Source: Chloroflexota bacterium
GTDB lineage: Bacteria > Chloroflexota > UBA6077 > FW602-bin22 > CADDYW01
Length of the DNA stretch: 64,000 bases
Reading direction: 5' to 3'
Assembly: GCA_902810745.1 (NCBI GenBank)
Contig: CADDYW010000015.1
Span: forward strand, 1 to 64,000
The notes below the pieces were generated by a model. The model worked only from the letters and a program-made list of their open reading frames with translations. It had not been told where the DNA came from and did no database searches. Below are positions 53,784 through 64,000 of the stretch, in pieces (positions within the stretch are counted from its first letter, which is position 1; each line of letters starts with the position of its first letter). The position numbers and the translations under genes are program-made.

Positions 53784-54671
53784 ATGACGATGTTATCCTT
53801 CCCGTTTCCCCGGTCGGGCGTCCTGCGTTGCCGTGGGCGTGATCTCGCCTACGGACAGCGCACGCTCGTGATGGGCATAATCAATGTCACCCCGGACTCG
53901 TTTTCGGGAGACGGTATTGGCGGTGCAGTGGATGTGGCCGTCGAGCGAGCGGTACGCATGGTGGCGGAGGGAGCCGATCTGATCGACATCGGCGGCGAGA
54001 GCACCAGGCCCCACGCTCGACCGGTCAGCGACTCCGAGGAACGCGCGCGGGTCGTGCCGGTCGTAGAGGCAGTGGCACGCGCGGTCTCCGTCCCGATCTC
54101 GGTCGATACGCGGAAGCCGAAGGTCGCCGAGGCCGCACTCGCTGCAGGGGCGCATCTCATCAACGACGTCGCGGGGTTACAGCGGGATCCAGAGATGGCT
54201 TCCGTTGTCGCGACCTTTGACGTGCCCATCGTCGTCATGCACTCGCCAGGCGAGCCCTGGGATGTGCCCTGGCCCGCGACCTACGCCGACGTGGTCGACG
54301 ACGTTCGTGCGTATCTCGACCGGTCCATCCAGATTGCGCTGCGCGCGGGAGTACCGTTTGGCCAGGTTATCGTGGATCCAGGCTTTGGCTTTGGCAAGTC
54401 AGTTGATGATAATCTCACGCTCTTGCGCCGTCTCGGCGAGTTCCGCAGCCTGGGCGCGCCGGTTCTGATTGGTACCTCGCGCAAGAGCACGATTGGGACA
54501 ATCCTGGGCGTGCCCGTCGACGAACGTCTCGAAGGAAGTCTGGCGACGCTTCCGCTGGCTATCGCACAGGGAGTGGACATTGTTCGCGTGCACGATGTGC
54601 GGGCGTCCGCGCGAGTAGTGCGCATGGCCGACGCGGTGGTTCGAGGTTTCGTCGCCACGGGTGACCGGTGA
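53784..54671 (+). CDS. folP: Dihydropteroate synthase
   Basis: 295 residues, TIM barrel. Diagnostic motifs are MGIINVTPDSFSGDG, DLIDIGGESTRP, LINDVAGLQRDPEM, VIVDPGFGFGKSVDDN and IGTSRKSTIG. It joins the pterin pyrophosphate to p-aminobenzoate. The ATG at 53790 has better spacing from AAGGG than the ATG at 53784, so the true protein may be two residues shorter. Its stop overlaps the folK start in GTGA, so the two folate genes are coupled. No folB (aldolase) is present between them. Confidence 0.96.
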   Translation: MTMLSFPFPRSGVLRCRGRDLAYGQRTLVMGIINVTPDSFSGDGIGGAVDVAVERAVRMVAEGADLIDIGGESTRPHARPVSDSEERARVVPVVEAVARAVSVPISVDTRKPKVAEAALAAGAHLINDVAGLQRDPEMASVVATFDVPIVVMHSPGEPWDVPWPATYADVVDDVRAYLDRSIQIALRAGVPFGQVIVDPGFGFGKSVDDNLTLLRRLGEFRSLGAPVLIGTSRKSTIGTILGVPVDERLEGSLATLPLAIAQGVDIVRVHDVRASARVVRMADAVVRGFVATGDR

Positions 54672-55156
54672 TCGATGCCTACGTCGGGCTAGGGAGCAAT
54701 CTCGGCGACCGGCAGGCTCGCGTTCGGCTGGCGATCGATCTCTTGGCCGCGACGCCGGGGATCAAAGGGCTAGCCCGATCGTACCTCTACGAATCGGAGC
54801 CCTGGGGATTCCGCGATCAGCCAGCATTCGTGAACGCCGTGGTCCGGGTCCAAACCGATCTCGGTCCGCTTCAGCTCCTGATCACACTGCGCCGAATCGA
54901 GGCTAGAGTGGGACGAACGCCGACCTTCCGCTGGGGTCCACGCGAGATCGACCTGGATCTCCTCCTCTATGGCGACCAGCAGATCTCGCGACGCGGCCTG
55001 ATCGTCCCGCATCCGTCGATGCACGAGAGGCTCTTTGTCCTGGTTCCGCTGCGTGATGTGTGTCGAGATTATCGACTGCCGACCGGCCAGGGTATTGACG
55101 AGGCGATCGCGCGGCTCGGCGGTCAGCAACAGATCTGGCGCCTGGCCGGCAGTTGA
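54668..55156 (+). CDS. folK: 2-amino-4-hydroxy-6-hydroxymethyldihydropteridine pyrophosphokinase
   Basis: 162 residues. AYVGLGSNLGDRQ, YESEPWGFRDQPAFVNAVV, and GPREIDLDLLLYGDQ are the classic HPPK motifs. The enzyme transfers pyrophosphate from ATP to the pterin before FolP acts. The GTG start overlaps the folP stop by four bases. Confidence 0.96.
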   Translation: MIDAYVGLGSNLGDRQARVRLAIDLLAATPGIKGLARSYLYESEPWGFRDQPAFVNAVVRVQTDLGPLQLLITLRRIEARVGRTPTFRWGPREIDLDLLLYGDQQISRRGLIVPHPSMHERLFVLVPLRDVCRDYRLPTGQGIDEAIARLGGQQQIWRLAGS

Positions 55157-55173
55157 GACCACGCGCTCGTTCG

Positions 55174-55202
55174 TTGACAACCCCCCGGGCATAAACTACA
55201 CT
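55174..55202 (+). promoter_or_regulatory. Promoter of the BNR-repeat gene
   Basis: TTGACA (55174-55179) and TACACT (55197-55202), 17 bases apart. The leader is about 26 bases. Confidence 0.7.
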
Positions 55203-55234
55203 TGGACACTGGAAGTCTGGAACCCGGGTGATAC

Positions 55235-57220
55235 ATGGAGACCATTGAAAAGACGCAGTCGTTAGAGGCTGGGCGGTGGGAGCTGGTTGGACCGCGGACC
55301 GGCGGAACGGTATCGGTAATTGCGCCGTCGCCCCGGTTTGACCGCGATCAGACCATTTTCGCCGGTACGCTGGCGGGATTGTATCGCTCGACTGACGGGG
55401 GCGTCCACTGGAATCCGTCGGGTAAGGGTCTGAATAGTCCTTTCATCGACGCGATTGCCATCTCCCCAAGATTTGAGAAGGATAAGGTCGTTTTCGTCGG
55501 TACGCGGCAGGGTGGGATTTTCCGGTCGTCCGACGCTGGCGAGAGCTGGTTTCCGGTCGAATTCTGGAGCCAGGGGGCGTCGGTGACTGCGCTCGCGCTT
55601 TCGCCGAGCTTCGGTCAGGACGGAATTGCCCTCGCGGGAACCGAGGGATCCGGCATCTTGAGATCAACCAACGGTGGGCGAAGCTGGAATCCGAGCAATT
55701 TCGGACTTCTGGACCTGTCGGTGCTCGCCGTGGCGATGTCGCCCGACTTTGCTCAGGATCAGACGGTTTTCGTAGCTACGACGTCGGGGCTGTATCGCAG
55801 CCCAAACGCGGGACGTGCCTGGCGAGCCGTGGATATTGGCGATGGTGAGTACGTCGTCCAGTCGCTCGCCATATCGCCCGCGTTCGCGCACGACAAGACC
55901 CTGTTCGCGGGAACCGAGGCGGACGGGATCTTCCGCTCGCGGAATGGCGGGATGACCTGGGAGCAGATCAACGAGGGGCTGAGTGACCTGAGTGTCAACT
56001 GGCTGGCGCTCTCACCAGGCTTTGCCGGTGATCGGACGATTCTCGCCGCGACGAGCGACGGGATCTTCCGGTCGACGGATTCTGGCGACCACTGGGAGCG
56101 GGTGAGTGAGTCCTCGGTTATGGCCGTTGCAATCGCGGGCGGTGGCGACAAAACGCCGGTTGCCTTCGCCGGCCAGGCGCAGGGCGGTATGCTGCGCTCC
56201 GAGGATGGTGGAAAGACCTGGTACGCCGTCAATGAGGGGCTTGCCGGGCGGCTGGTCGTCGGGCTGTGGCTATCGCCGCGCTTCCCGCAGGATGGTACGC
56301 TGTTCACGACAAGCCTCGACCAGGGGGTTGAGCGCTCGTTCGATCACGGAAGGACGTGGGAGCCCGCGAACGAGGGCTTGCCGACGATGCAAATCCCCGC
56401 GCTCGCGGTCTCGCCCGGATTCGCGTCGGATCAGACGCTGTTTGCCGGCTGCTCCGAGGGACTATACTGCAGCCGAAACGCCGGTCGGACGTGGGAGCCG
56501 TTTGGCGATGGCCTGGCCGGGACCGACGTACGTCTACTGGCGCTTTCGCCCGCGTACCCGTCGGACAGCACCCTCTTCGTGGCAACTGGAGATAACCGAA
56601 TTTTGCGGTCCGACGACGATGGGCTACACTGGCAGCCGCTCAAGCAACAGCTGAACGAAGAGGTCGTCGCGCTTACCTGCTCGCCGACCTTCGATCGGGA
56701 CCGCGTTCTCTTCGTCGGAACCTACATGGTCGATCCGAAGCAAGGAACGGGGGTCGCTGCCATCTGGCGAGGCGATGAGGCGGGCGACAAGCTCACGTGC
56801 CTGACGACCTATCGCAGCAACAATCGGTGGGTTGCGTTTGGTATTCCCGCGACATTTGGCGACACCGGTATGGTGTTCGCTGGTGTCCACAACGCGGTTC
56901 TTCGGCCGATGGTGCCGAGCGTTTCGGCAGAAGGATTCTCTCGTCGTCGAGTCTGGAAAGCCGAGCCAGTCGCGCCGATTACCGGGTCGGTGGTCGCGCT
57001 CGCGGTCTCGCCGAACTACGCAGACGATCGCACCCTCTTTGCCGCGACAAGCGATGGCGTTTACAAATCAGCAACTGGCGGGCTGACCTGGAAGCACCTG
57101 AGTGAAGGTTTGAGCCAGACGTCGATCGTCGCCGTGGCGCTCTCGCCCGCGTATCACGACGATCGGCAGGTCTTCGCGGTGTCTCTTGGCGGAGAGCTCT
57201 GGCGTTACCTCGATCGCTAA
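55235..57220 (+). CDS. BNR/Asp-box repeat beta-propeller protein (Ycf48/sortilin-like)
   Basis: 661 residues made of about 14 repeats of 44-48 residues with the form P.F..D.TLFAGT..GIFRS.DGG.TW. The Asp-box (S-x-D-x-G-x-x-W) is clear in STDGGVHW, SSDAGESW, STNGGRSW and RSEDGGKTW. Repeats 11 and 12 are degenerate. Fourteen repeats fit two seven-bladed propellers or one larger one. There is no signal peptide, membrane span or catalytic motif of sialidases, so the location is probably cytoplasmic unless exported by another route. Function unknown. It has its own promoter. The VanW gene follows by 17 bases. Confidence 0.85.
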   Translation: METIEKTQSLEAGRWELVGPRTGGTVSVIAPSPRFDRDQTIFAGTLAGLYRSTDGGVHWNPSGKGLNSPFIDAIAISPRFEKDKVVFVGTRQGGIFRSSDAGESWFPVEFWSQGASVTALALSPSFGQDGIALAGTEGSGILRSTNGGRSWNPSNFGLLDLSVLAVAMSPDFAQDQTVFVATTSGLYRSPNAGRAWRAVDIGDGEYVVQSLAISPAFAHDKTLFAGTEADGIFRSRNGGMTWEQINEGLSDLSVNWLALSPGFAGDRTILAATSDGIFRSTDSGDHWERVSESSVMAVAIAGGGDKTPVAFAGQAQGGMLRSEDGGKTWYAVNEGLAGRLVVGLWLSPRFPQDGTLFTTSLDQGVERSFDHGRTWEPANEGLPTMQIPALAVSPGFASDQTLFAGCSEGLYCSRNAGRTWEPFGDGLAGTDVRLLALSPAYPSDSTLFVATGDNRILRSDDDGLHWQPLKQQLNEEVVALTCSPTFDRDRVLFVGTYMVDPKQGTGVAAIWRGDEAGDKLTCLTTYRSNNRWVAFGIPATFGDTGMVFAGVHNAVLRPMVPSVSAEGFSRRRVWKAEPVAPITGSVVALAVSPNYADDRTLFAATSDGVYKSATGGLTWKHLSEGLSQTSIVAVALSPAYHDDRQVFAVSLGGELWRYLDR

Positions 57221-57237
57221 CGATCTGGCGGGGCTGG

Positions 57238-59466
57238 ATGGGGGCGTCTGCGCAAAGGCTGGACCAAAGACGGGGTCTTTTCTCGCGAACGGAGAGTAAG
57301 GCTGGGATAGCGGGCGTCATCGTCGCGCTTCTGGTCGTCGTCGGTCTCGTCGTCTATCGCGAGGTCTACCACGATCGGATTTTCCCGGGCGTGGAGGTGG
57401 CGGGCATCTCGGTTGGCGGAATGACCCCGGATCAGGCGCGATCCCTCCTGGAAGAGCGGTTGGCTGCTTCGGTCGGCGTCCCACTCGTCGTCGAGGCGAA
57501 CGGTAAGCGGTGGGAGCTATCGCGGCGATCGCTTGGCGCGCATTATGACCTTGACGCGCTGGTTCGCTCCGCGTTTTCAATTGGGCGATCCGGTACCGTG
57601 CTGAATCGCCTTGGTACGCCGCTGCTCATCCGTGTGCGTCCACGTGACCTCGATGCGACGATTCAGCTCGAAGCAACTGATTGGACGGCTGCGCTTGGAC
57701 CAATCTCCCGAAGCATCGACCGTCCTGCCGTCGACGCGCGGCTGGCGGTCCTGCCGGATCATACCGTAAGCGTGGTTCCGGAGAAGCCCGGTGTCCACCT
57801 CGATCTTCCCGGAGCGCAGCGCGAGATCGCGACGGCGCTCGTCGCGGGCGTGACCGGGCCGATCAAGCTGCCCGTCGTCGAAGTGCCTTCACTTGTTCGG
57901 GCGAGGGACCTGACCGAGGCCCAGAAGATGGCTGCCATGGCGCTCAGTGGACCGGTCACCGTGGCCTACCAGGACCGGACCTGGCAGCTGACCGTCGACG
58001 AGCTCCAGTCTGCGCTGATTCTCCCGAACGGGATGAGCTCACGCGATGGCGCCGCTGTCCAGATCAACCCGAAGGTAATCGACCATTTCGTGCAGGAGGT
58101 CGCATCGCAGGTCGATCGTCCAGCGCGCGATGCCCGGCTCGTCCTCCAGGACGACCGCGTGGTTCTGCAGCCATCTCAGACAAAACGAACGCTCGACCAG
58201 GCGGCGACGAAAGCTCAGGTGCAATCGGCGGTGTTCAGCCCCCGGCGAGCCGTTTCGGCGAAGGTTGACGAGGCACCGCCCGCGGTAACCGAGGCTGATC
58301 TTTCCTCCGCGCTGACCCTGGCCAACACGTTGATCGGCGCACCGATTATCCTGAACGCGGCAAACGGGCAATCGTACACGCTCGGGACGTCCGATCTGCG
58401 GAAGATGCTGGCGCTTCCGACGGATCCGTCGGCCCAGCGGGACCAGCGTCCCACGTTGGATCCGGCGAAGCTGCAGGCGTACGTGGCTCGGCTTGCCAGC
58501 AGTATCGACCGGCCCGCCTTGAACGCGCGCTTCCAGTATAGTAATGGGCACGTTCAGCCGATCCGCGACGGTATCGCCGGGCAGCAGCTTGATCAGGAGA
58601 CGACGGTCGATCTGATCCAGAAGGCAGCCACCGGAGATCAACGGACGGTAAGCCTTCCCATCGCGACGATTGCTCCGGCGATCACCGCGAGTGACGCCGA
58701 TAAGCTCGCCGGCCTTCAGCTCATCCAGGAAAACTCGACCTCCTACGCTGGCTCGATTCCTCCGCGCAAGCACAATGTGGAGCTCGCCGCGTCGATGCTC
58801 AACGGCGTGGTGGTTGCGCCCGGGCAGATTTTCTCGTTCAATCAAGAGCTTGGTCCGCAGACGCTCGATCGCGGCTTCCAAGTTGGGTACGGGATCGTGG
58901 CGCAGGCGAATGGATCGGTGAAGACGGTTCCGTCCGTCGGCGGCGGTATCTGCCAGGTTTCCACGACGCTCTTCCAGCCAGTCTTCTGGGCGGGCTACGA
59001 GATCGAGGAACGGCACTGGCACGCCTACTGGATCGCGCATTACGCGTCCCATGGGTATCCCGGTCTCGACGACACGGTCGACGATGCTTCGGGCCTGGAT
59101 TTCAAGTTCAAAAACAACACTCCCAATCCGATCCTGATTCAGTCGTCGACCGATGGGACCAACGTTCACTTCGCCCTGTATGGCACTCCCCCGTCCTGGA
59201 CCGTCCACGTCGATAAGCCAGTGATCAGCAACATCGTCAAGACGGACCGCACGCTTCGCGTCCAGGTCGATCCGACGCTTGCTCCGGGGCAGAAGATTTA
59301 CACCGAAGCCGCTGAAGACGGCTTTACCGTCGTCGTGCGGCGCGTCGTCGACGAAGGAAATGGATCGGTCCGCGAGCTGGTCCTGCGGAGTGTCTACGCG
59401 CCATCGCACAACGTCATGGCTGTAGGTCCAGGCACACCCGCGAAGCCGGAAGCGCCGAAGACGTAA
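57238..59466 (+). CDS. VanW/YoaR-family surface protein with repeated peptidoglycan-binding-like domains
   Basis: 742 residues. One N-terminal span (GIAGVIVALLVVVGLVVYREVY) anchors it outside the membrane. Then come several PG_binding_4-like modules (for example FPGVEVAGISVGGMTPDQARSLLEERL and LTLANTLIGAPIILNAANGQSYTL). The VanW domain is at about 500-640, with HNVELAASMLNGVVVAPGQIFSFN, GYGIVAQ and VGGGICQVSTTLFQPVFWAGYEI. A short beta domain reminiscent of G5 ends the chain. Such proteins sit at the cell wall; the activity of VanW is unknown. It follows the BNR gene with a 17-base gap. Confidence 0.9.
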   Translation: MGASAQRLDQRRGLFSRTESKAGIAGVIVALLVVVGLVVYREVYHDRIFPGVEVAGISVGGMTPDQARSLLEERLAASVGVPLVVEANGKRWELSRRSLGAHYDLDALVRSAFSIGRSGTVLNRLGTPLLIRVRPRDLDATIQLEATDWTAALGPISRSIDRPAVDARLAVLPDHTVSVVPEKPGVHLDLPGAQREIATALVAGVTGPIKLPVVEVPSLVRARDLTEAQKMAAMALSGPVTVAYQDRTWQLTVDELQSALILPNGMSSRDGAAVQINPKVIDHFVQEVASQVDRPARDARLVLQDDRVVLQPSQTKRTLDQAATKAQVQSAVFSPRRAVSAKVDEAPPAVTEADLSSALTLANTLIGAPIILNAANGQSYTLGTSDLRKMLALPTDPSAQRDQRPTLDPAKLQAYVARLASSIDRPALNARFQYSNGHVQPIRDGIAGQQLDQETTVDLIQKAATGDQRTVSLPIATIAPAITASDADKLAGLQLIQENSTSYAGSIPPRKHNVELAASMLNGVVVAPGQIFSFNQELGPQTLDRGFQVGYGIVAQANGSVKTVPSVGGGICQVSTTLFQPVFWAGYEIEERHWHAYWIAHYASHGYPGLDDTVDDASGLDFKFKNNTPNPILIQSSTDGTNVHFALYGTPPSWTVHVDKPVISNIVKTDRTLRVQVDPTLAPGQKIYTEAAEDGFTVVVRRVVDEGNGSVRELVLRSVYAPSHNVMAVGPGTPAKPEAPKT

Positions 59467-59512
59467 GGTCCGCGATCGAGCACGTATTCATTGGGCACGT
59501 CGCTCCGCGCGG

Positions 59513-60367
59513 TCAGGGCGCGGGCGACGCTTCCGGGGTGATCGGCGGCCCGAGAGGATTGCTGCGGACGACGTAGGCGTCGAACTCGCCGAGTGAGGTG
59601 TAGCTTCGGCTGCCGTAGTTGGAGAGAATCCTCAGACGAAGCCAGCGGCTCTGGGCGACCGGAAAAGTGAACCGTTGCGGGCCATCGACCTGGCGCAGCT
59701 CCCATTTACCGATCGTCACGAACCCTCGATCCGGTCCCTGGGTCGAGGCTTGGATCTCGAAATCCTTCGCCCAGGTGTCCCGCGGCTCATCTGGCTGCTG
59801 GGTCAGGATGACCTTGGAGATAGTCGAGACGTTCTGCTGCTCGACGACGATATCCTGTGGGAAGGTGGCACTGGCCGAACGCCAACCCGGGTAGCTGGTT
59901 CCCACGTACTCGTTAATCAGGTGTGTGGCCTCGTATCCGTGCTGCTGGCTGGTGAAGAAGACGAGGCGCGCGCCCAGAACCGTGCTATTCACATTGACTC
60001 CCTCGGGCGTCTCGAAGGTTCCAGCAGCGGCATAGCGGAATCTCGCCATCATCTCCGGCGTGATTGGCTGATCCATCAGGCCCCGAAAGGCGTAGAAGAT
60101 CCCTCCGCAGATCAGCGCGATAACGCTGATAATGATCATGGTGTTGCGCAGCGAACGCAGCATGCCGCCGATGCGGTCCGCGACGGTGGGCTTCGAGGCT
60201 TCCATGAACTCGAGCTCGTCGACGCAGTGCTGACACAGGTACTGCCCTCGGTACTCGCGTGTGCATTCTTCACAGAGCCCGGTCTTACATCGCTCGCACT
60301 TCCGATCGGCTGGACGGTGCGGGTGAAGATAACATCGGTTTCGTGACTCCGCATATGCCTTGAGCAT
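59513..60367 (-). CDS. Membrane protein with N-terminal B-box-like zinc finger and discoidin-like C-terminus
   Basis: 284 residues. The N-terminus has CYLHPHRPADRKCERCKTGLCEECTREYRGQYLCQHCVDEL, a B-box-type zinc finger on the cytoplasmic side. One span (TMIIISVIALICGGIFYAF) follows. The external part, beginning near residue 120, resembles an F5/8-type C (discoidin) domain: ARLVFFTSQQHGYEATHLINEYVGTSYPGWRSASATFPQDIVVE and SRWLRLRILSNYGSRSYTSLGEFDAY. The ATG at 60367 is preferred, since the zinc finger starts just after it; a longer frame adds 48 unlikely residues. Function is unknown; a sugar-binding role outside is inferred. Confidence 0.75.
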   Translation of the reverse strand: MLKAYAESRNRCYLHPHRPADRKCERCKTGLCEECTREYRGQYLCQHCVDELEFMEASKPTVADRIGGMLRSLRNTMIIISVIALICGGIFYAFRGLMDQPITPEMMARFRYAAAGTFETPEGVNVNSTVLGARLVFFTSQQHGYEATHLINEYVGTSYPGWRSASATFPQDIVVEQQNVSTISKVILTQQPDEPRDTWAKDFEIQASTQGPDRGFVTIGKWELRQVDGPQRFTFPVAQSRWLRLRILSNYGSRSYTSLGEFDAYVVRSNPLGPPITPEASPAP

Positions 60368-60413
60368 CGCCGTTGCCCCGACTGTGACGCACGCCCTGGC
60401 GCAGACTCGGGCG

Positions 60414-60935
60414 TCAGGACGTGTGGATATGCCCGTTCGAGCCCGGGCAGAAGTGACTTCCTCCTTCGAGGGGGGTCCCGCAGACCGGGCAGCGCGGCCG
60501 ACCACTGGCAAGCACCTCTGTGATCGACTCGCTCAGCCTGGATAGCTGACTGCGGGAGCAGAGACAGCGAAACGATGGTGGGTCGTCGGGATCTGCTTCG
60601 ACGTCGTGCGCGACGAGGACGAAGAGCTTGGTTGCTTCGTCGAAGCCCAGGCCAAGGCGCCCCACGCGCATCTCGACCGAAGCGGACCCGCTGAAGACCT
60701 GCGCGGGCGACGCCGTCCGCGACTTGGGATCGTTCGCCGACCAGAGCACCCGTACCTTCATGAGGAGCTGATCCACGGCGAGGCCAAGCGCTTGGAGCTG
60801 TTCCTTCTCGAGCCACAGGAATGCGGTCTGCGTGTCGTTCTGGACAATCAGCCGAAACCGCCGACTCCCTGGCCTGCCGACCGCGTCACTCTCGATGCGC
60901 TCGACGACGTCGAAATCGTGGCGTTCAGGTGACAT
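60414..60935 (-). CDS. DUF3090 family protein (TIGR03847)
   Basis: 173 residues of a conserved family known from Actinobacteria and Chloroflexi. The start MSPERHDFDVVERIESDAVGRPGSRRFRLIVQ and the middle VEMRVGRLGLGFDEATKLFVLVAHD are characteristic. The C-terminus adds a zinc knuckle, CLCSRSQLSRLSESITEVLASGRPRCPVCGTPLEGGSHFCPGSNGH, as in most members. The ATG at 60935 fits family length better than one ten codons earlier. -10-like boxes (TAGAAT, TATAGT) lie at 60983-60993 on the minus strand. Function unknown. Confidence 0.85.
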   Translation of the reverse strand: MSPERHDFDVVERIESDAVGRPGSRRFRLIVQNDTQTAFLWLEKEQLQALGLAVDQLLMKVRVLWSANDPKSRTASPAQVFSGSASVEMRVGRLGLGFDEATKLFVLVAHDVEADPDDPPSFRCLCSRSQLSRLSESITEVLASGRPRCPVCGTPLEGGSHFCPGSNGHIHTS

Positions 60936-61131
60936 AACGCATAAAACTCCCTGGTGCGACCGCATCGTGCCGCTTATCGCAGACTATATTCTACCCAAAA
61001 CGTGCACCGAATGCGATGACGGATTGCCCGCCACGCCCGCCAATGCGCTCGCACCGGCACGACGATCCGACGCATCACGTAGTGTGTTCACGTGTCGCCG
61101 ATCTGCCGTCGCGAGCGACCCGGAGGGCGGG

Positions 61132-63789
<2,658 letters not shown>

Positions 63790-63815
63790 GAAATCCACTC
63801 CCCAGAAAGTGGTGG

Positions 63816-63849
63816 AAAATAAATCCCCTTCGCCTCAAGGACGAAGGGG
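63816..63849 (-). terminator. T-box terminator hairpin of valS
   Basis: CCCCTTCG and CGAAGGGG form an 8-bp stem with a nine-base loop (63849-63825), followed by ATTTATTTT on the minus strand. It is mutually exclusive with the T-box antiterminator just upstream. Confidence 0.88.
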
Positions 63850-64000
63850 ACTCGTGGTACCACCTTGATTCAGCCGTCCTGAACCTGCAAGGTTCAGACC
63901 AGCCCTCTGCAGCTGTAACGGGCAGACCCGGCGCTTCCTACGCCCGTGGGAATCAGAAGCGCAGCTCCCGAGCGACCTTCCGCGGGCGCCAACGAAGGGG
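63816..64000 (-). promoter_or_regulatory. T-box riboswitch (3' part) of valS
   Basis: The conserved T-box AAGGTGGTACCACGAG is at 63866-63851 on the minus strand. The bulge reads UGGU, which pairs with the ACCA end of a tRNA with discriminator A, as in tRNA-Val. A terminator follows. Upstream are a 7-bp hairpin (CTGAACC/GGTTCAG) and a longer stem with GCGCTTC/GAAGCGC that looks like Stem I. Two possible valine specifier codons (GTC, GTT followed by A) lie in its 3' strand. Uncharged tRNA-Val would favour the antiterminator and valS expression. The 5' end is cut by the window edge. Confidence 0.9.

Noticed and set aside
55235-57220. Sialidase assignment for the Asp-box protein
   Set aside because: The Arg triad, the Tyr/Glu nucleophile pair and the signal peptide of sialidases are not visible; only the repeats match.
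58039-59409. 456-residue open frame on the minus strand
   Set aside because: It is antisense to the VanW gene and low in hydrophobic residues, as expected of a shadow frame.

Overview
The window looks like a chromosome segment of a Chloroflexota bacterium, probably in or near class Thermomicrobia. The grounds are high G+C DNA, the jag-yidC-yidD-rnpA-rpmH order, a split transketolase, a DUF3090 gene, a T-box in front of valS, and above all several 'YYY' (DUF2298/TIGR03662) and Agl23-like (TIGR03663) membrane proteins, families known mainly from Chloroflexi and Archaea. The assignment is by inference; there is no rRNA gene. I saw no insertion sequence, prophage, CRISPR array or tRNA.

Layout. 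1-2.1 kb (minus): membrane-insertion and RNase P genes (jag, partial; yidC; yidD; rnpA; rpmH) behind a perfect-consensus promoter. 2.3-5.5 kb (minus): a secreted small protein and a TPR protein with a two-gene transketolase. 5.7-12.4 kb: a small orphan gene, a uronate-dehydrogenase-like gene, thyX, GAPDH, the coaX-coaBC pair and a bifunctional nuclease. 12.5-25.1 kb: alpha-glucan enzymes (GH57 branching enzyme, debranching enzyme, GH15 glucoamylase) interleaved with an HD protein, a heterodimeric ABC exporter under a palindromic operator, a TatD nuclease, a DnaQ-like exonuclease and a UPF0173 hydrolase.

25.7-50.4 kb is the remarkable part. Six very large membrane proteins of the GT-C/GT39 and YYY types (653 to 1685 residues) lie in line with a DPM1-like GT2 transferase and an AglD-like flippase-family protein, and a seventh large GT-C protein faces them on the opposite strand. 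Several carry C-terminal NHL beta-propellers or PA14-like domains, and one has an N-terminal double zinc ribbon. Most neighbours on the plus strand touch or overlap. I read this as a lipid-linked-sugar surface glycosylation locus of archaeal flavour; no substrate can be named from sequence. This is the best candidate for a poorly described system here.

50.5-64 kb: rpsF-ssb-rpsR with a promoter and structured leader, a parvulin-type PPIase, folP-folK, a 14-repeat BNR propeller protein, a VanW/YoaR-type surface protein, a zinc-finger/discoidin membrane protein, a DUF3090 protein, and valS with the 3' half of a T-box leader running off the right edge.

Several starts were moved inside the longest open frame because a Shine-Dalgarno sequence and family alignment favour an internal GTG, TTG or ATG; each entry says so. 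Promoters were found by eye as -35/-10 pairs and are unproven.
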